A stretch of 64,000 nucleotides of DNA from Acidobacteriota bacterium (GCA_013289665.1 JABCZN010000001.1:1-64000); one strand, 5' to 3'. Positions 17,670 through 26,866 are shown, counted from the stretch's first letter. A program made the numbers and translations. Notes: a model not told the origin generated them from the letters alone.

Positions 17670-19181
17670 GTGGCTGACGTACTGCTGACCCACTCTTACC
17701 ACTTGCCGTTCGACCGCAAGCAGGTGCGAAAGATGGAGCCGTACCCGCCGCTCGGGACGCTCTATGCGGCGGCGCTTTTGCGCGCGCAGGGGCATTCTGT
17801 TGCGGTGTTCGACACGATGTTACAGGAGCCGCAAGCGGGTTTCCGGGAAGCTCTGCGAGAGCATTGCCCCCGCATCGTCGCTATTTATGAGGATGATTTC
17901 AATTTCCTCACCAAGATGTGCCTTACGCGGATGAGGGATGTGGCTTGGGGAATGATCGAAGCCGCGCGGCATGCCGGTGCCAGAGTTGTGGTGCATGGAT
18001 CAGACGCAACGGATCATGCAGTCGAATACCTTCGGAACGGCTGCGACTATGTGCTGGAGGGCGAAGCCGAATACTCTCTGCTTGAATTGGTGAACGCCAT
18101 GATCGGTGGCGGCGATCCGACAACGATTCCCGGCGTGAAATGGCTGAACGGCAGCGGAAGGCAGGCGTCGGTGGAAATGTGCGCGCACAGAACGGTGCGT
18201 GGGCGCGGAGACTTGCCGGTTCCGGCACGCGACTTGATCGATGTGGCGAGCTATCGCAGCGCATGGAAAAGCGCCGGCCGCCCTTTTTCGCTGAACCTGA
18301 TCGCGAGCCGCGGATGCCCGTTCCGCTGCAACTGGTGCGCAAAGCCGATTTTCGGGGATGCCTTTCAATTGCGGGATGCCAGGGAAGTTGCGCTTGAGAT
18401 GAAACTGCTGAAGGAGACCTACGGTGCGGAACACCTCTGGTTTGCCGACGACATTTTTGGCCTGAACCGGCACTGGCTGCTGGAGTTTGCCCGATACGTG
18501 GAAGAAGAAGATTGCCCGGTGCCGTTCAAAATTCAGGCACGCGCGGATCTCCTGACGGAGGAGAGCGTTCACGCTTTGAAGCGCGCGGGCTGCGCCGAAG
18601 TATGGATGGGCGTGGAGTCCGGTTCGCAAAAAGTGTTGGATACGATGGAGAAAGGACTTCTCGTCGAAGAAGTCATTGTTGCCCGCGACCACCTCAAGCG
18701 CGAAGGGATTCGCGCCTGTTATTTCCTGCAACTGGGCTACCCCGGGGAACGATGGGAGGACCTCCAGAAAACGATTGCCCTGGTTCGCGAAACGCGCCCG
18801 GACGACGTGGGGGTTTCGTTTTCGTACCCGCTTCCGAATACGCGTTTCTACGCGAAAGTGAAACAGCAGCTTGGCGCGAAGCAAAACTGGTCGGACAGCG
18901 AGGACCTCTGCGTAATGTTCAAAGGGGCTTACTCGGACCGGATGTATCGCGCCGTGAGGGATGCCCTGCACGCGGAAGTGGAAAGCTGGAAACCCGGCCT
19001 GACCGGCGAGCTGCACCCGGATTTGTGGAAGGAAGTGGAGGCGTTGGAGCCGATCTGCAGGAATCCCGATGCGATGGAATTCAGCGAAGTTGCCGTCCAG
19101 CGCGAGTTCCCGATCATCTCGAATTCGCCCTTTGACTTTCGCGTTGCGCAGACGGGAACCGCAGGAGGCGGCCATGACTGA
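17670..19181 (+). CDS. B12-binding-type radical SAM protein (third of five)
   Basis: The 503-residue product starts with GTG after GAGAAGGAAAA. The N-terminal B12-type domain has PYPPLGTLYAAALLRAQGHS and VLEGEAEYSLLELV but no DxHxxG (VFDTMLQEP). The radical SAM cysteines lie in CPFRCNWC at about 216, 220 and 223, followed by EVWMGVESGSQKVLDTME, the usual SAM-binding barrel strand. It is more like the fourth paralogue than the first two (DVLLTHSYHL against DLLLTHGYFM at the N-terminus). It overlaps the next gene by 8 bases. Confidence 0.85.
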   Translation: MADVLLTHSYHLPFDRKQVRKMEPYPPLGTLYAAALLRAQGHSVAVFDTMLQEPQAGFREALREHCPRIVAIYEDDFNFLTKMCLTRMRDVAWGMIEAARHAGARVVVHGSDATDHAVEYLRNGCDYVLEGEAEYSLLELVNAMIGGGDPTTIPGVKWLNGSGRQASVEMCAHRTVRGRGDLPVPARDLIDVASYRSAWKSAGRPFSLNLIASRGCPFRCNWCAKPIFGDAFQLRDAREVALEMKLLKETYGAEHLWFADDIFGLNRHWLLEFARYVEEEDCPVPFKIQARADLLTEESVHALKRAGCAEVWMGVESGSQKVLDTMEKGLLVEEVIVARDHLKREGIRACYFLQLGYPGERWEDLQKTIALVRETRPDDVGVSFSYPLPNTRFYAKVKQQLGAKQNWSDSEDLCVMFKGAYSDRMYRAVRDALHAEVESWKPGLTGELHPDLWKEVEALEPICRNPDAMEFSEVAVQREFPIISNSPFDFRVAQTGTAGGGHD

Positions 19182-20568
19182 TCTCCTCCTGACGCACGGA
19201 TATTTCATGGCGGAAGACGCCAAAGAGCTGCAGATTCGCAAGCCGTACGTTCCACTCGGCATTCTTTATATCTGTTCCCACCTTCGTCAGAAGGGTTTCA
19301 GCGTGGATGTGTTTGATACCACGTTTTCCACCACTTCGGATTTGATCGCGCATTTGCAGGCTCAGCCGCCTACTGTGTTGGGAATCTACGCCAACCTGAT
19401 GACCCGCAAGAAGGTCATCGAGATTCTGAGCGTGGCGCGTGCCGCGGGATGGAAGACCATTGTCGGAGGGCCAGAGCCCGGCGCTTATGTCGCCGAGTAT
19501 CTTGAGGCTGGCGCCGACGTCGTGGTGTTTGGAGAGGGCGAAGAAACGATGGAAGAGCTCCTACTTGCCCTGCGCGCGGATTCACCTGGAGCGCTGCGGA
19601 TGGTCCGGGGAATTGCGTTCCACGAGGAAGACGGCCGGGTGCATCGGACCGGCGAACGGCCGCAAATTGCGGATCTGGATTCACAACCCTGGCCCGCTCG
19701 AGACACTGTGGAAATTGAACGCTACATGAAAACCTGGAGCGAAGCCCACGGGAAGAGTTCTCTTTCCTTCATAACCGCGAGGGGGTGCCCGTACCGGTGC
19801 CGGTGGTGCAGTCACCAGGTTTTCGGAATGACGCACCGGCGCCGGAATCCCATCAAGGTGGTGGACGAAGTCGAGTGGTTGCTCAGTCGCTATCAGCCGG
19901 ACATGGCGTGGATCGCCGACGACGTGTTTACGATTCATCACGGCTGGCTGCGCAAGTATGCGGAAGAAATGCGGCGGCGCGGATTGCGCGTGCCGTTCGA
20001 ATGCATTTCCCGAGCTGACCGCTTGAATGCCGAAGCGGCGGACATCCTTGCGGGACTTGGCTGCTTCCGCCTGTGGATTGGGTCGGAAAGCGGCTCGCAA
20101 CGAATCCTGAATGCGATGGACCGCGGTGTGACCGTTGAGCAAGTCCATGCCGCGGTTGCTCTTTGCAAAGCGCGCGGCATTCAAACAGGTATGTTCCTGA
20201 TGTGGGGTTACGAAGGGGAAGAGATCGAGGATATCGAGGCGACCATCGAGCACGTCAAGCGCACGGATCCCGATGTATTTCTGACGACAGTGTCATACCC
20301 CATCAAGGGCACGGCATATTACGACCGCATCGCCACTTCGCTGGTGCAGGTGAAACCCTGGGGAATTTCGTCAGACCGGGAAATTGTCGTCGAGGGCCGG
20401 CGTTCCGCTGATTTCTATGACAATGCGGACCGGCTGCTGCGTAGTGAAGTGAAACTCGCGCGCCTGCCGCATAACGCTGAGAGCGAGCCGGCGGAACGGG
20501 AGTTGCAGCAACAGGTGATTGCTCTTCGCGAGTCCCTGTATGCGAAAGCCGGCCAGGTGTCCGCATGA
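19174..20568 (+). CDS. B12-binding-type radical SAM protein (fourth of five)
   Basis: The product has 464 residues from the ATG at 19174, which follows GCAGGAGGCGG; the open frame extends upstream but only over the third gene. The B12-type domain includes KPYVPLGILYICSHLRQKGF and VVFGEGEETMEELL, without DxHxxG (VFDTTFSTT). The radical SAM cysteines are in CPYRCRWC at about 205, 209 and 212, followed by RLWIGSESGSQRILNAMDRG. It overlaps the methyltransferase gene downstream by four bases (ATGA). Confidence 0.85.
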   Translation: MTDLLLTHGYFMAEDAKELQIRKPYVPLGILYICSHLRQKGFSVDVFDTTFSTTSDLIAHLQAQPPTVLGIYANLMTRKKVIEILSVARAAGWKTIVGGPEPGAYVAEYLEAGADVVVFGEGEETMEELLLALRADSPGALRMVRGIAFHEEDGRVHRTGERPQIADLDSQPWPARDTVEIERYMKTWSEAHGKSSLSFITARGCPYRCRWCSHQVFGMTHRRRNPIKVVDEVEWLLSRYQPDMAWIADDVFTIHHGWLRKYAEEMRRRGLRVPFECISRADRLNAEAADILAGLGCFRLWIGSESGSQRILNAMDRGVTVEQVHAAVALCKARGIQTGMFLMWGYEGEEIEDIEATIEHVKRTDPDVFLTTVSYPIKGTAYYDRIATSLVQVKPWGISSDREIVVEGRRSADFYDNADRLLRSEVKLARLPHNAESEPAERELQQQVIALRESLYAKAGQVSA

Positions 20569-21386
20569 GCTCGGCTACAAACGCGCAGTTTTCGACACCG
20601 GCGGAGGCCTTCGACCGGGTTGCCGCTTCCTACGACGACTCGTTCACGAGCACCGTGATTGGGCAGATGCAACGCAAACAGGTCTGGAAGCGGCTTCTGC
20701 AAGCATTCGCTCCCGGAGATCGGGTTCTGGAATTGAATTGCGGAACTGGCGTGGATGCAAGATTTCTTGCCAGTCGTGGAAGAAGGATTATCGCGTGTGA
20801 TGCTTCGGCCGAGATGATCAAGGTGGCCAATGCCCGTATGCAAGGGGAATCGAAAGACGCCGACGTCAGTTTCCAGCAATTGTCCAACGAGAACTTACGC
20901 TTGCTGTTCCGTCGTCAACCATTTGACGGGGCGTATTCCAATTTTTCCGGTCTGAATTGTGTCTCCGATCTGCAGCCCGTTGCTCGAGATCTGGCGTCGC
21001 TCGTCAGGCCGGGCGGCCGCGTTCTGGTTTGCCTGTGGAGCCGCGTGTGTGTGGGAGAGCTTGTCTGGTATCTGCTTCACGGAGAGGCAACCAAGGCGTT
21101 CCGGCGTTTCTCCGGTAAGGCTCGAGCGCGGGTTGGGGGACTCACCATCACGGTTTCCTATCCCACAGTGGGCAAAATGCAGCGGGCGTTTGCGCCATGG
21201 TTTGAGCTGGAGGATCGCTGCGCAATCGGGCTTTTCGTGCCGCCATCCTATGTTGAAAGTTGGGTGAGAGAACACAGCGCCGCGATCGGATACCTGGGAA
21301 AATTGGATGACGTGTTTGCGGAATTTCCTGTGCTTCGCGATTTGGGCGATCACGTTCTTCTGGAGTTTACGCGATGCAGTCGGTGA
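20565..21386 (+). CDS. Class I SAM-dependent methyltransferase
   Basis: The product has 273 residues. The N-terminal helix (FDRVAASYDDSFTST) and motif I (VLELNCGTGVDARFLA) followed by the acidic IIACDASAEMI define a class I methyltransferase; DGAYSNFSGLNCV is the motif IV region. The C-terminal part, from about residue 150, is likely the substrate lid. It overlaps both neighbours (ATGA upstream, 13 bases downstream), so it belongs to the radical SAM operon. The methyl acceptor is unknown. Confidence 0.85.
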   Translation: MSSATNAQFSTPAEAFDRVAASYDDSFTSTVIGQMQRKQVWKRLLQAFAPGDRVLELNCGTGVDARFLASRGRRIIACDASAEMIKVANARMQGESKDADVSFQQLSNENLRLLFRRQPFDGAYSNFSGLNCVSDLQPVARDLASLVRPGGRVLVCLWSRVCVGELVWYLLHGEATKAFRRFSGKARARVGGLTITVSYPTVGKMQRAFAPWFELEDRCAIGLFVPPSYVESWVREHSAAIGYLGKLDDVFAEFPVLRDLGDHVLLEFTRCSR

Positions 21387-22411
21387 GCGACCGAATCAGG
21401 CCTGCGGCGATGCCCCGTATCCCGTGGATCCCCCCCGAGGCAGCGGTGCGGTCCGCGTCCATAGGATTGCGATGTCCGGAGTGCCGTGATTTCCAGATTG
21501 CTATCTCCTACCGGTCGCTAGCACGCGGCAATTCAAGCGCGTATTGTGCAAGATGCGACGCTGCGTTTGAACAAGACAATGGAATTTGGCAGGGTCTGCC
21601 GAAGCGACGCCTGGCCTATTATGCGCAGTTCATCGAGGCCAGCGAGCAGTCCGGCGAGGAAGCTGGCGGGCCCGGCAGTGATCCGGAGTCTTATTTGGCG
21701 TTGCCGTTTCATGATTCCAAGCAAATTGCGGCCAGGCGGCGGATGATCCGCGCAAAGACGTTTCGTTTGCTTCAAACGAAAATTCTGCCGGAAATTACGG
21801 GAGAGGGCGATTCGCCGCTAGTGATTCTCGATCTGGGTGCGGGAAACGGCTGGATGTCGTACCGCCTGGCGCAGTCGGGGCAGCAACCTGTGGCGGTTGA
21901 TCTGCTCACGAACTCCAGGAATGGGCTGGGAGCAGCTTCCCATTACCGGTCGGAGTTGCCGGAACTTTTTCCGCGGTTCCAGGCCGAGTTCGACAATCTT
22001 CCTTTTGCGGACGGGCAGTTCGATTGCGCCATCTTCAACGCTTCGTTTCATTACGCCGAAGATTTTGACCGTACGATTGCGGAAGCTGTTCGTTGTTTGC
22101 ACCCGGGCGGAAGTTTGATCATCGCGGATTCGCCGACGTATAGGGTGGAGAATAATATGTCTCGCCGGCATGCAATAACAAGGAATCATCGGCTGGAAGA
22201 AATTGGGCTATGCGCGGAAGGAATGGCAGGCCGCGGATACTTGACTGCGGAGCGCCTGATCGCTCTGGAAGTGCGTCATGAATTTGACTGGTCGACCCAC
22301 CGTTGCTGGCACGGCCTTCGCTGGGCTGGCCGCCGATGGCTGGCGAGGTGGGGACAAAAGGCGGAGCCACCACAGCTGGTTATTTATAGCACCCAGGTGA
22401 AGACTCGATGA
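21374..22411 (+). CDS. Methyltransferase with N-terminal zinc-ribbon-like segment
   Basis: In this 345-residue protein, residues about 30-70 hold two CxxC pairs (CPEC and CARC) like the Trm112/zinc-ribbon leader found in some methyltransferases. The catalytic domain starts near residue 150 with VILDLGAGNGWMSYRLA (motif I) and QPVAVDLL (the Asp at the end of strand 2), and continues with FDCAIFNASFHYAED and CLHPGGSLIIADS. It overlaps the downstream radical SAM gene by four bases. Probably another methyl transfer to the cluster's product or its precursor. Confidence 0.8.
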   Translation: MQSVSDRIRPAAMPRIPWIPPEAAVRSASIGLRCPECRDFQIAISYRSLARGNSSAYCARCDAAFEQDNGIWQGLPKRRLAYYAQFIEASEQSGEEAGGPGSDPESYLALPFHDSKQIAARRRMIRAKTFRLLQTKILPEITGEGDSPLVILDLGAGNGWMSYRLAQSGQQPVAVDLLTNSRNGLGAASHYRSELPELFPRFQAEFDNLPFADGQFDCAIFNASFHYAEDFDRTIAEAVRCLHPGGSLIIADSPTYRVENNMSRRHAITRNHRLEEIGLCAEGMAGRGYLTAERLIALEVRHEFDWSTHRCWHGLRWAGRRWLARWGQKAEPPQLVIYSTQVKTR

Positions 22412-23871
22412 TTATTCTTGTGAATCCAAGGGCGACAAAGCCGCGCAACCGCCGCTTTCCGTTATCGGTGATGGCGCTGGCCGCGGTGCTGGAAGGCCGC
22501 GAGTCTTACCAGATTGTGGACGGGCACGTTGACGAAAACCCCGTGGAGACAATCCACGAGCTGATTCGCACGCAGCATGTGGAACTGCTCGGAGTCACCG
22601 TGATGCCGGGGCCTCAGATGGCCGCGGCTATGAATATCTGCCGGGCCATTCGGCAGCTTCATCCGAAGCTCCCCATCGTGTGGGGAGGTTATTTCCCTTC
22701 GATCTATACGGACGCAGCGCTCAATGCGCGTTATGTGGATTACGTGGTGCGCGGGCAGGGAGAAGAGACACTTCTGGAATTGATTGACGCGCTCCGCGGC
22801 AAGCGCTCGTTTGATGGAATTCAGGGGCTCTCCTACAAGGACATGTTCGGTTTGCACCGCCACAATCCGGAACGGCTGATGAAGGGTCCGGACGCGTTTC
22901 CATGGTCGCCGTTCCACCGCGTGCCAGCCGAAAAATACTTGCGGCCCTCTTTTTTCGGGAAGCGCACCACCGCGCATCACGCCAGTATCGGGTGCCCGTT
23001 CCGCTGCAGTTTTTGCGGAGTCCATGCGGCGTATGGCACCCGCGAGCTACTGGAAAGCCCCGCGCGCACGGAAGCAATTTTGCGCCACCTGAAAACGGAG
23101 TATGGCGCGGACTCCGTGCAGTTCTATGACATGAACTTTTTTATGGGAGAAAACCACGCACGCGAAGTGGCCAGGCGGATTGAACCGCTGGGGCTGCGCT
23201 GGTGGTGCGAAGCGCGTGTGGATATCTTCAACCGCTATTCCAACGAGACCCTCGAGGCCCTGAAACGCGCCGGCTGCACGATGATTTTCTTCGGTGCCGA
23301 GTCGGGTTCCGACTGGGTTTTGAAAGAGATGCAAAAGGACATCACGACGGAGCAGACGGTCGCGGTGGCCGAACGTACCCGGGAGTTCGGGATTATTCCG
23401 GAATTTTCCTTTGTGATTGGGAATCCGCGCGACCCGGAACGCGACACGCGCGAGACATTGCAATTCATCCGGAAGCTCAAGAAGATTAACGTGGATTCGG
23501 AAATCATCATTTATCACTACACGCCAGTGCCGCAGCGCACCGGGATGTATGGAGAGATAGACGGCAAGGTGACGTTTCCCTCCAGCCCCGAAGAGTGGGC
23601 CTCGAAACAGTGGATGGATTTCACTCTGCGCATTGATCCAAACACGCCCTGGCTGACCCGCAAGACCAAGAATTTGATCGACAATTTTGAAGTGGTGATC
23701 AATTCACGCTGGCCGACGGTGCAAGACATTCGCGCGCCACGCTGGAGCCGCGCCTTGTTGAAGTCGCTCAGCTCCTGGCGATATGCGACGCGATTCTATG
23801 CATTCCCCAAGGAGCTTCGCCTAGCGCAGCAATTCATCACCTTGCGCAAACCAAAACAGGAAAGCCTCTAG
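22408..23871 (+). CDS. B12-binding-type radical SAM protein (fifth of five)
   Basis: This is a 487-residue BchE-like enzyme. Unlike its four paralogues it keeps Asp and His of the cobalamin ligand motif (VDGHVDENP), with only the Gly missing. The domain continues with IVWGGYFPSIYTDAALN and VVRGQGEETLLELI. The radical SAM cysteines are in CPFRCSFC at about 196, 200 and 203, followed by MIFFGAESGSDWVLKEMQKD. The C-terminal 120 residues are basic and helical. It lies between the methyltransferase and the methyltransferase-amidohydrolase fusion. Confidence 0.85.
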   Translation: MIILVNPRATKPRNRRFPLSVMALAAVLEGRESYQIVDGHVDENPVETIHELIRTQHVELLGVTVMPGPQMAAAMNICRAIRQLHPKLPIVWGGYFPSIYTDAALNARYVDYVVRGQGEETLLELIDALRGKRSFDGIQGLSYKDMFGLHRHNPERLMKGPDAFPWSPFHRVPAEKYLRPSFFGKRTTAHHASIGCPFRCSFCGVHAAYGTRELLESPARTEAILRHLKTEYGADSVQFYDMNFFMGENHAREVARRIEPLGLRWWCEARVDIFNRYSNETLEALKRAGCTMIFFGAESGSDWVLKEMQKDITTEQTVAVAERTREFGIIPEFSFVIGNPRDPERDTRETLQFIRKLKKINVDSEIIIYHYTPVPQRTGMYGEIDGKVTFPSSPEEWASKQWMDFTLRIDPNTPWLTRKTKNLIDNFEVVINSRWPTVQDIRAPRWSRALLKSLSSWRYATRFYAFPKELRLAQQFITLRKPKQESL

Positions 23872-23889
23872 CGCGGCCGGACTCACATT

Positions 23890-25851
23890 ATGGCCAGCAC
23901 TTCCATAACGCCAAGCCTTTCGCCCCGCGAGGGGTATAGACGCTGGGCCCGCAGTTACGACACCGATCCGAATCCCATGCTAGCGCTGGAAAAGCGCTAT
24001 CTGGAGCCGATGATTGCCGGAGCAAAGGGAATGGACGTGGTCGACCTCGGTTGCGGCACCGGGCGGTGGCTGCAGATCCTGAGAGACACGGCGCCAGGCA
24101 GCCTGCTGGGCATTGATTCGTCCCCGGAAATGTTGCGGCAGGCGAGAAGAAAGCTGCACGGGGCCGCAAGATTGGTTCATGCGGACGGCTCCGGAGTGTC
24201 CCTCGCCCCGGCCTCGGCTGATCTGGTGCTCGCGAGCTTTCTGCTGAGTTACATGGAAGATGCTCCAGGACTGTTATCGAACGCCCGGGCCGCGTTGCGG
24301 GAAAATGCCTCGCTCTTCCTTACAGATGTGCATCCGGAAACAAGTGCAGCACTCCATTGGAAACGCGGCGTCCGTGGCGAATCGGGATTTCAGATCATCA
24401 GAACCGTGGAGAGATCCATCGAATTGGTAATCTCCCATTGCGAAACGGCCGGCCTGCGTCTTGTGGCGCGTCTTGAACCGGCATTCGGTGAAGCGGAGCG
24501 AGGGATGTTCGCTGCGTCGGGGAAAGCTGCGGAATTCGAAAGAGCGGTGGGTTATCCGGCAATTTACTTATTGGAGTTTCGGCCCGCGAGCACGCCACGG
24601 ATTGGATTCACAGAAATGAAAAGCAAATCGGCGATTGGCTCGATTTGCAACGCCGACATTTCCATCGGGCCGAGGGAACGCGTGAGGGGGACACTCGGTT
24701 TGTCCAATTCTCACATCGAATCAATAGGCACAGTAAGAGGAAGCGCCTCCCCGCCCACTGATTCCAATTCCTCCATAGACCTTGAGGGTTTCCTGCTGTT
24801 GCCAGGACTAGTCAACGCTCACGATCATCTGGAATTTGCGTTGTTTCCCCGACTCGGGGCCGGCGGATATCACAATAGCGTCGAATGGGCCGAGGACATT
24901 CATCGCAAAGAGTCCGCCGTCATCGCCGTGCACAGGCAGGTTCCAAAGGATGTGCGTTTGTGGTGGGGAGGAATTCGCAATCTGCTGTGTGGTGCCTGTA
25001 CAGTTTCACACCACAATCCTTATGACGCCGGGGTATTTGACAACGATTTTGCGGTACGCGTGTTGCGCGAATACGGTTGGGCTCATTCCCTGCCGATGGA
25101 TGCGAGCGCAGTGCAAAAGAAGAAGCAAACGCAAGCCGGGTTGCCGTTTGTGATTCATCTCGGCGAGGGGGTTGACAAACGGAGCGAGGACGAAATCATT
25201 GAACTTCACCGCTCGGGTGCGCTCGACGAAGATACCGTACTCGTCCACGGGCTCGCGCTGGACAAAAAGGCCAGAGAGTTGGTTCGCGAGTCTGGGGCAG
25301 GCTTAGTCTGGTGCGCCAGTTCGAACATCTTTCTTTTCGGGCGCACACTTTCCGCGCGGGTGGTCGAGTCCTTGCCGCGTTTGGCGCTGGGAAGCGATTC
25401 GCCATTGACGTCCACGGGCGATTTGCTGGATGAAGTACGATTTGCCCGAGACATCACGCAACTCCATCCGGATACGCTGTATCGCCTGGTCACAACCCAA
25501 GCTGCGCAACTGCTGCACTTGAGGGAAGGGCAGGGAAAGCTCCACCCGGGAGGGATCGCAGACATTGTTGCCGTGCGCGACGAAAGCCGCGCGCCGGCCG
25601 AGACGTTGACTGCTTTATCCTACCGCGACGTCGAACTTGTCCTGGTCGGCGGGTCAGTACATCTGGCGTCCGACGAAATATGGCACCGTTTGCCCGAGAG
25701 TAGCCGTGCAGGACTGCAACCGATCCTGGTCGAGGGCGCGCTGCGTTGGATTCGTGCGCCGCTGGAGCGACTCTTCCGGGAAACCGAAACACACCTCCCG
25801 CAAGGAATCTTCCTCGGTGGAAAGCGAGTGAGCCTTGGCACCCGTCACTGA
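23890..25851 (+). CDS. Fused methyltransferase and amidohydrolase
   Basis: This 653-residue protein combines two enzymes. Residues about 1-235 are a class I SAM methyltransferase (VVDLGCGTGRWLQIL, LLGIDSSPEML, LVLASFLLSYMEDAP). Residues about 250-640 are an amidohydrolase-superfamily domain of the deaminase/chlorohydrolase kind: GLVNAHDHLEFA with metal-binding His311 and His313, VIHLGEGVD, TVLVHGLALD and LGSDSPLTSTGDLLDE supply the other metal and catalytic positions. A short linker joins them and no frameshift is visible. It probably methylates and hydrolyses (or deaminates) a common intermediate. It overlaps the last gene of the operon by 17 bases. Confidence 0.8.
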   Translation: MASTSITPSLSPREGYRRWARSYDTDPNPMLALEKRYLEPMIAGAKGMDVVDLGCGTGRWLQILRDTAPGSLLGIDSSPEMLRQARRKLHGAARLVHADGSGVSLAPASADLVLASFLLSYMEDAPGLLSNARAALRENASLFLTDVHPETSAALHWKRGVRGESGFQIIRTVERSIELVISHCETAGLRLVARLEPAFGEAERGMFAASGKAAEFERAVGYPAIYLLEFRPASTPRIGFTEMKSKSAIGSICNADISIGPRERVRGTLGLSNSHIESIGTVRGSASPPTDSNSSIDLEGFLLLPGLVNAHDHLEFALFPRLGAGGYHNSVEWAEDIHRKESAVIAVHRQVPKDVRLWWGGIRNLLCGACTVSHHNPYDAGVFDNDFAVRVLREYGWAHSLPMDASAVQKKKQTQAGLPFVIHLGEGVDKRSEDEIIELHRSGALDEDTVLVHGLALDKKARELVRESGAGLVWCASSNIFLFGRTLSARVVESLPRLALGSDSPLTSTGDLLDEVRFARDITQLHPDTLYRLVTTQAAQLLHLREGQGKLHPGGIADIVAVRDESRAPAETLTALSYRDVELVLVGGSVHLASDEIWHRLPESSRAGLQPILVEGALRWIRAPLERLFRETETHLPQGIFLGGKRVSLGTRH

Positions 25852-26866
25852 ACGTGTTGCGGATTCCGGCCGGGCTTCCGCCGATCCGCGTATTGTCAAT
25901 TCCCTGCCAGTGCTGGTGGTGCACGCGCACACCTCCTGCAACTGCCGCTGTCTGATGTGTGATATCTGGAAGACCAGCCCGGGAAAGGCGCTTCAGGCTC
26001 GAGATCTCGAGCCGCACCTGGGATCCATTCGCCGCCTGGGAGTTCGCTGGATTGTGTTTTCCGGTGGCGAGCCGCTGATGAACCCCGAGCTGCCCAAATT
26101 GTGCGCGATGCTCCGAGAGGAGAAAATTCGCCTGACGCTTCTGACCACCGGATTGCTCTTGGGAAAGAATGCGGATCAGGTCGCTGGGAGTTTTGACGAC
26201 GTAATCGTCTCGCTCGATGGCCCTCCACCCGTTCACGATGCGATCCGCCGAGTCGCGGGCGCTTTCGCGCTCCTGCAAGCTGGGGTGAAGGCGCTGCGGG
26301 AACGCCGCAACAGTATTCACATTACCGCGCGCACGGTGGTGCAGAAGGCAAATCACGCCAGTCTGCGGGAAACTGCGCGGGCCGCAAAGGCGCTCAAGCT
26401 GGACGCGATTTCTTTTCTGGCCGCGGACCTCACATCCACCGCGTTTAATCGTCCGCTGGTTTGGCCGGCGAGCCGCCAGGAAGAGGTGGGCTTGTCAGTA
26501 AGGGAATTGCACGCGTTGGAGTCGGAAATTGAGCTTCTGATTCAGGAGTCGTCTCAGAACTGGGAAGACGGCTTTATCAGTGAGGCGCCGGATAAACTGC
26601 GCCGCATCGCGCGCCACTTCAGCGTTCAATTGGGGTTGAGGAAGAGCGAATCGCCGGTGTGCAACGCCCCGTGGGTTTCCGCCGTTGTGGAAACCGATGG
26701 CACCGTGCGCCCATGTTTTTTCCACCAGCCCATCGGCAATTTGCACGAGCGTTCGCTGGAAAATATCATCAACGGTAAATCAGCGCAGGATTTCCGCAAG
26801 GAACTCGACATTCCGACCAACCCGATTTGCAATCGCTGTGTTTGTTCGTTGAACTACCGCTTGTGA
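25835..26866 (+). CDS. Radical SAM protein with SPASM-like C-terminus
   Basis: The 343-residue product reads from TTG at 25835; other starts are possible but none is better placed. The radical SAM cysteines are Cys35, Cys39 and Cys42 in CNCRCLMCDIW, followed by VFSGGEPLMNPEL. The C-terminus has a SPASM-type set of cysteines (CNAPWVSAVVETDGTVRPC and PICNRCVCSL), which bind auxiliary iron-sulfur clusters. Relatives modify peptides or small molecules. It lacks the B12 domain of the other five and closes the operon, ending 13 bases inside a convergent cytochrome gene. Confidence 0.85.
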   Translation: MAPVTERVADSGRASADPRIVNSLPVLVVHAHTSCNCRCLMCDIWKTSPGKALQARDLEPHLGSIRRLGVRWIVFSGGEPLMNPELPKLCAMLREEKIRLTLLTTGLLLGKNADQVAGSFDDVIVSLDGPPPVHDAIRRVAGAFALLQAGVKALRERRNSIHITARTVVQKANHASLRETARAAKALKLDAISFLAADLTSTAFNRPLVWPASRQEEVGLSVRELHALESEIELLIQESSQNWEDGFISEAPDKLRRIARHFSVQLGLRKSESPVCNAPWVSAVVETDGTVRPCFFHQPIGNLHERSLENIINGKSAQDFRKELDIPTNPICNRCVCSLNYRL

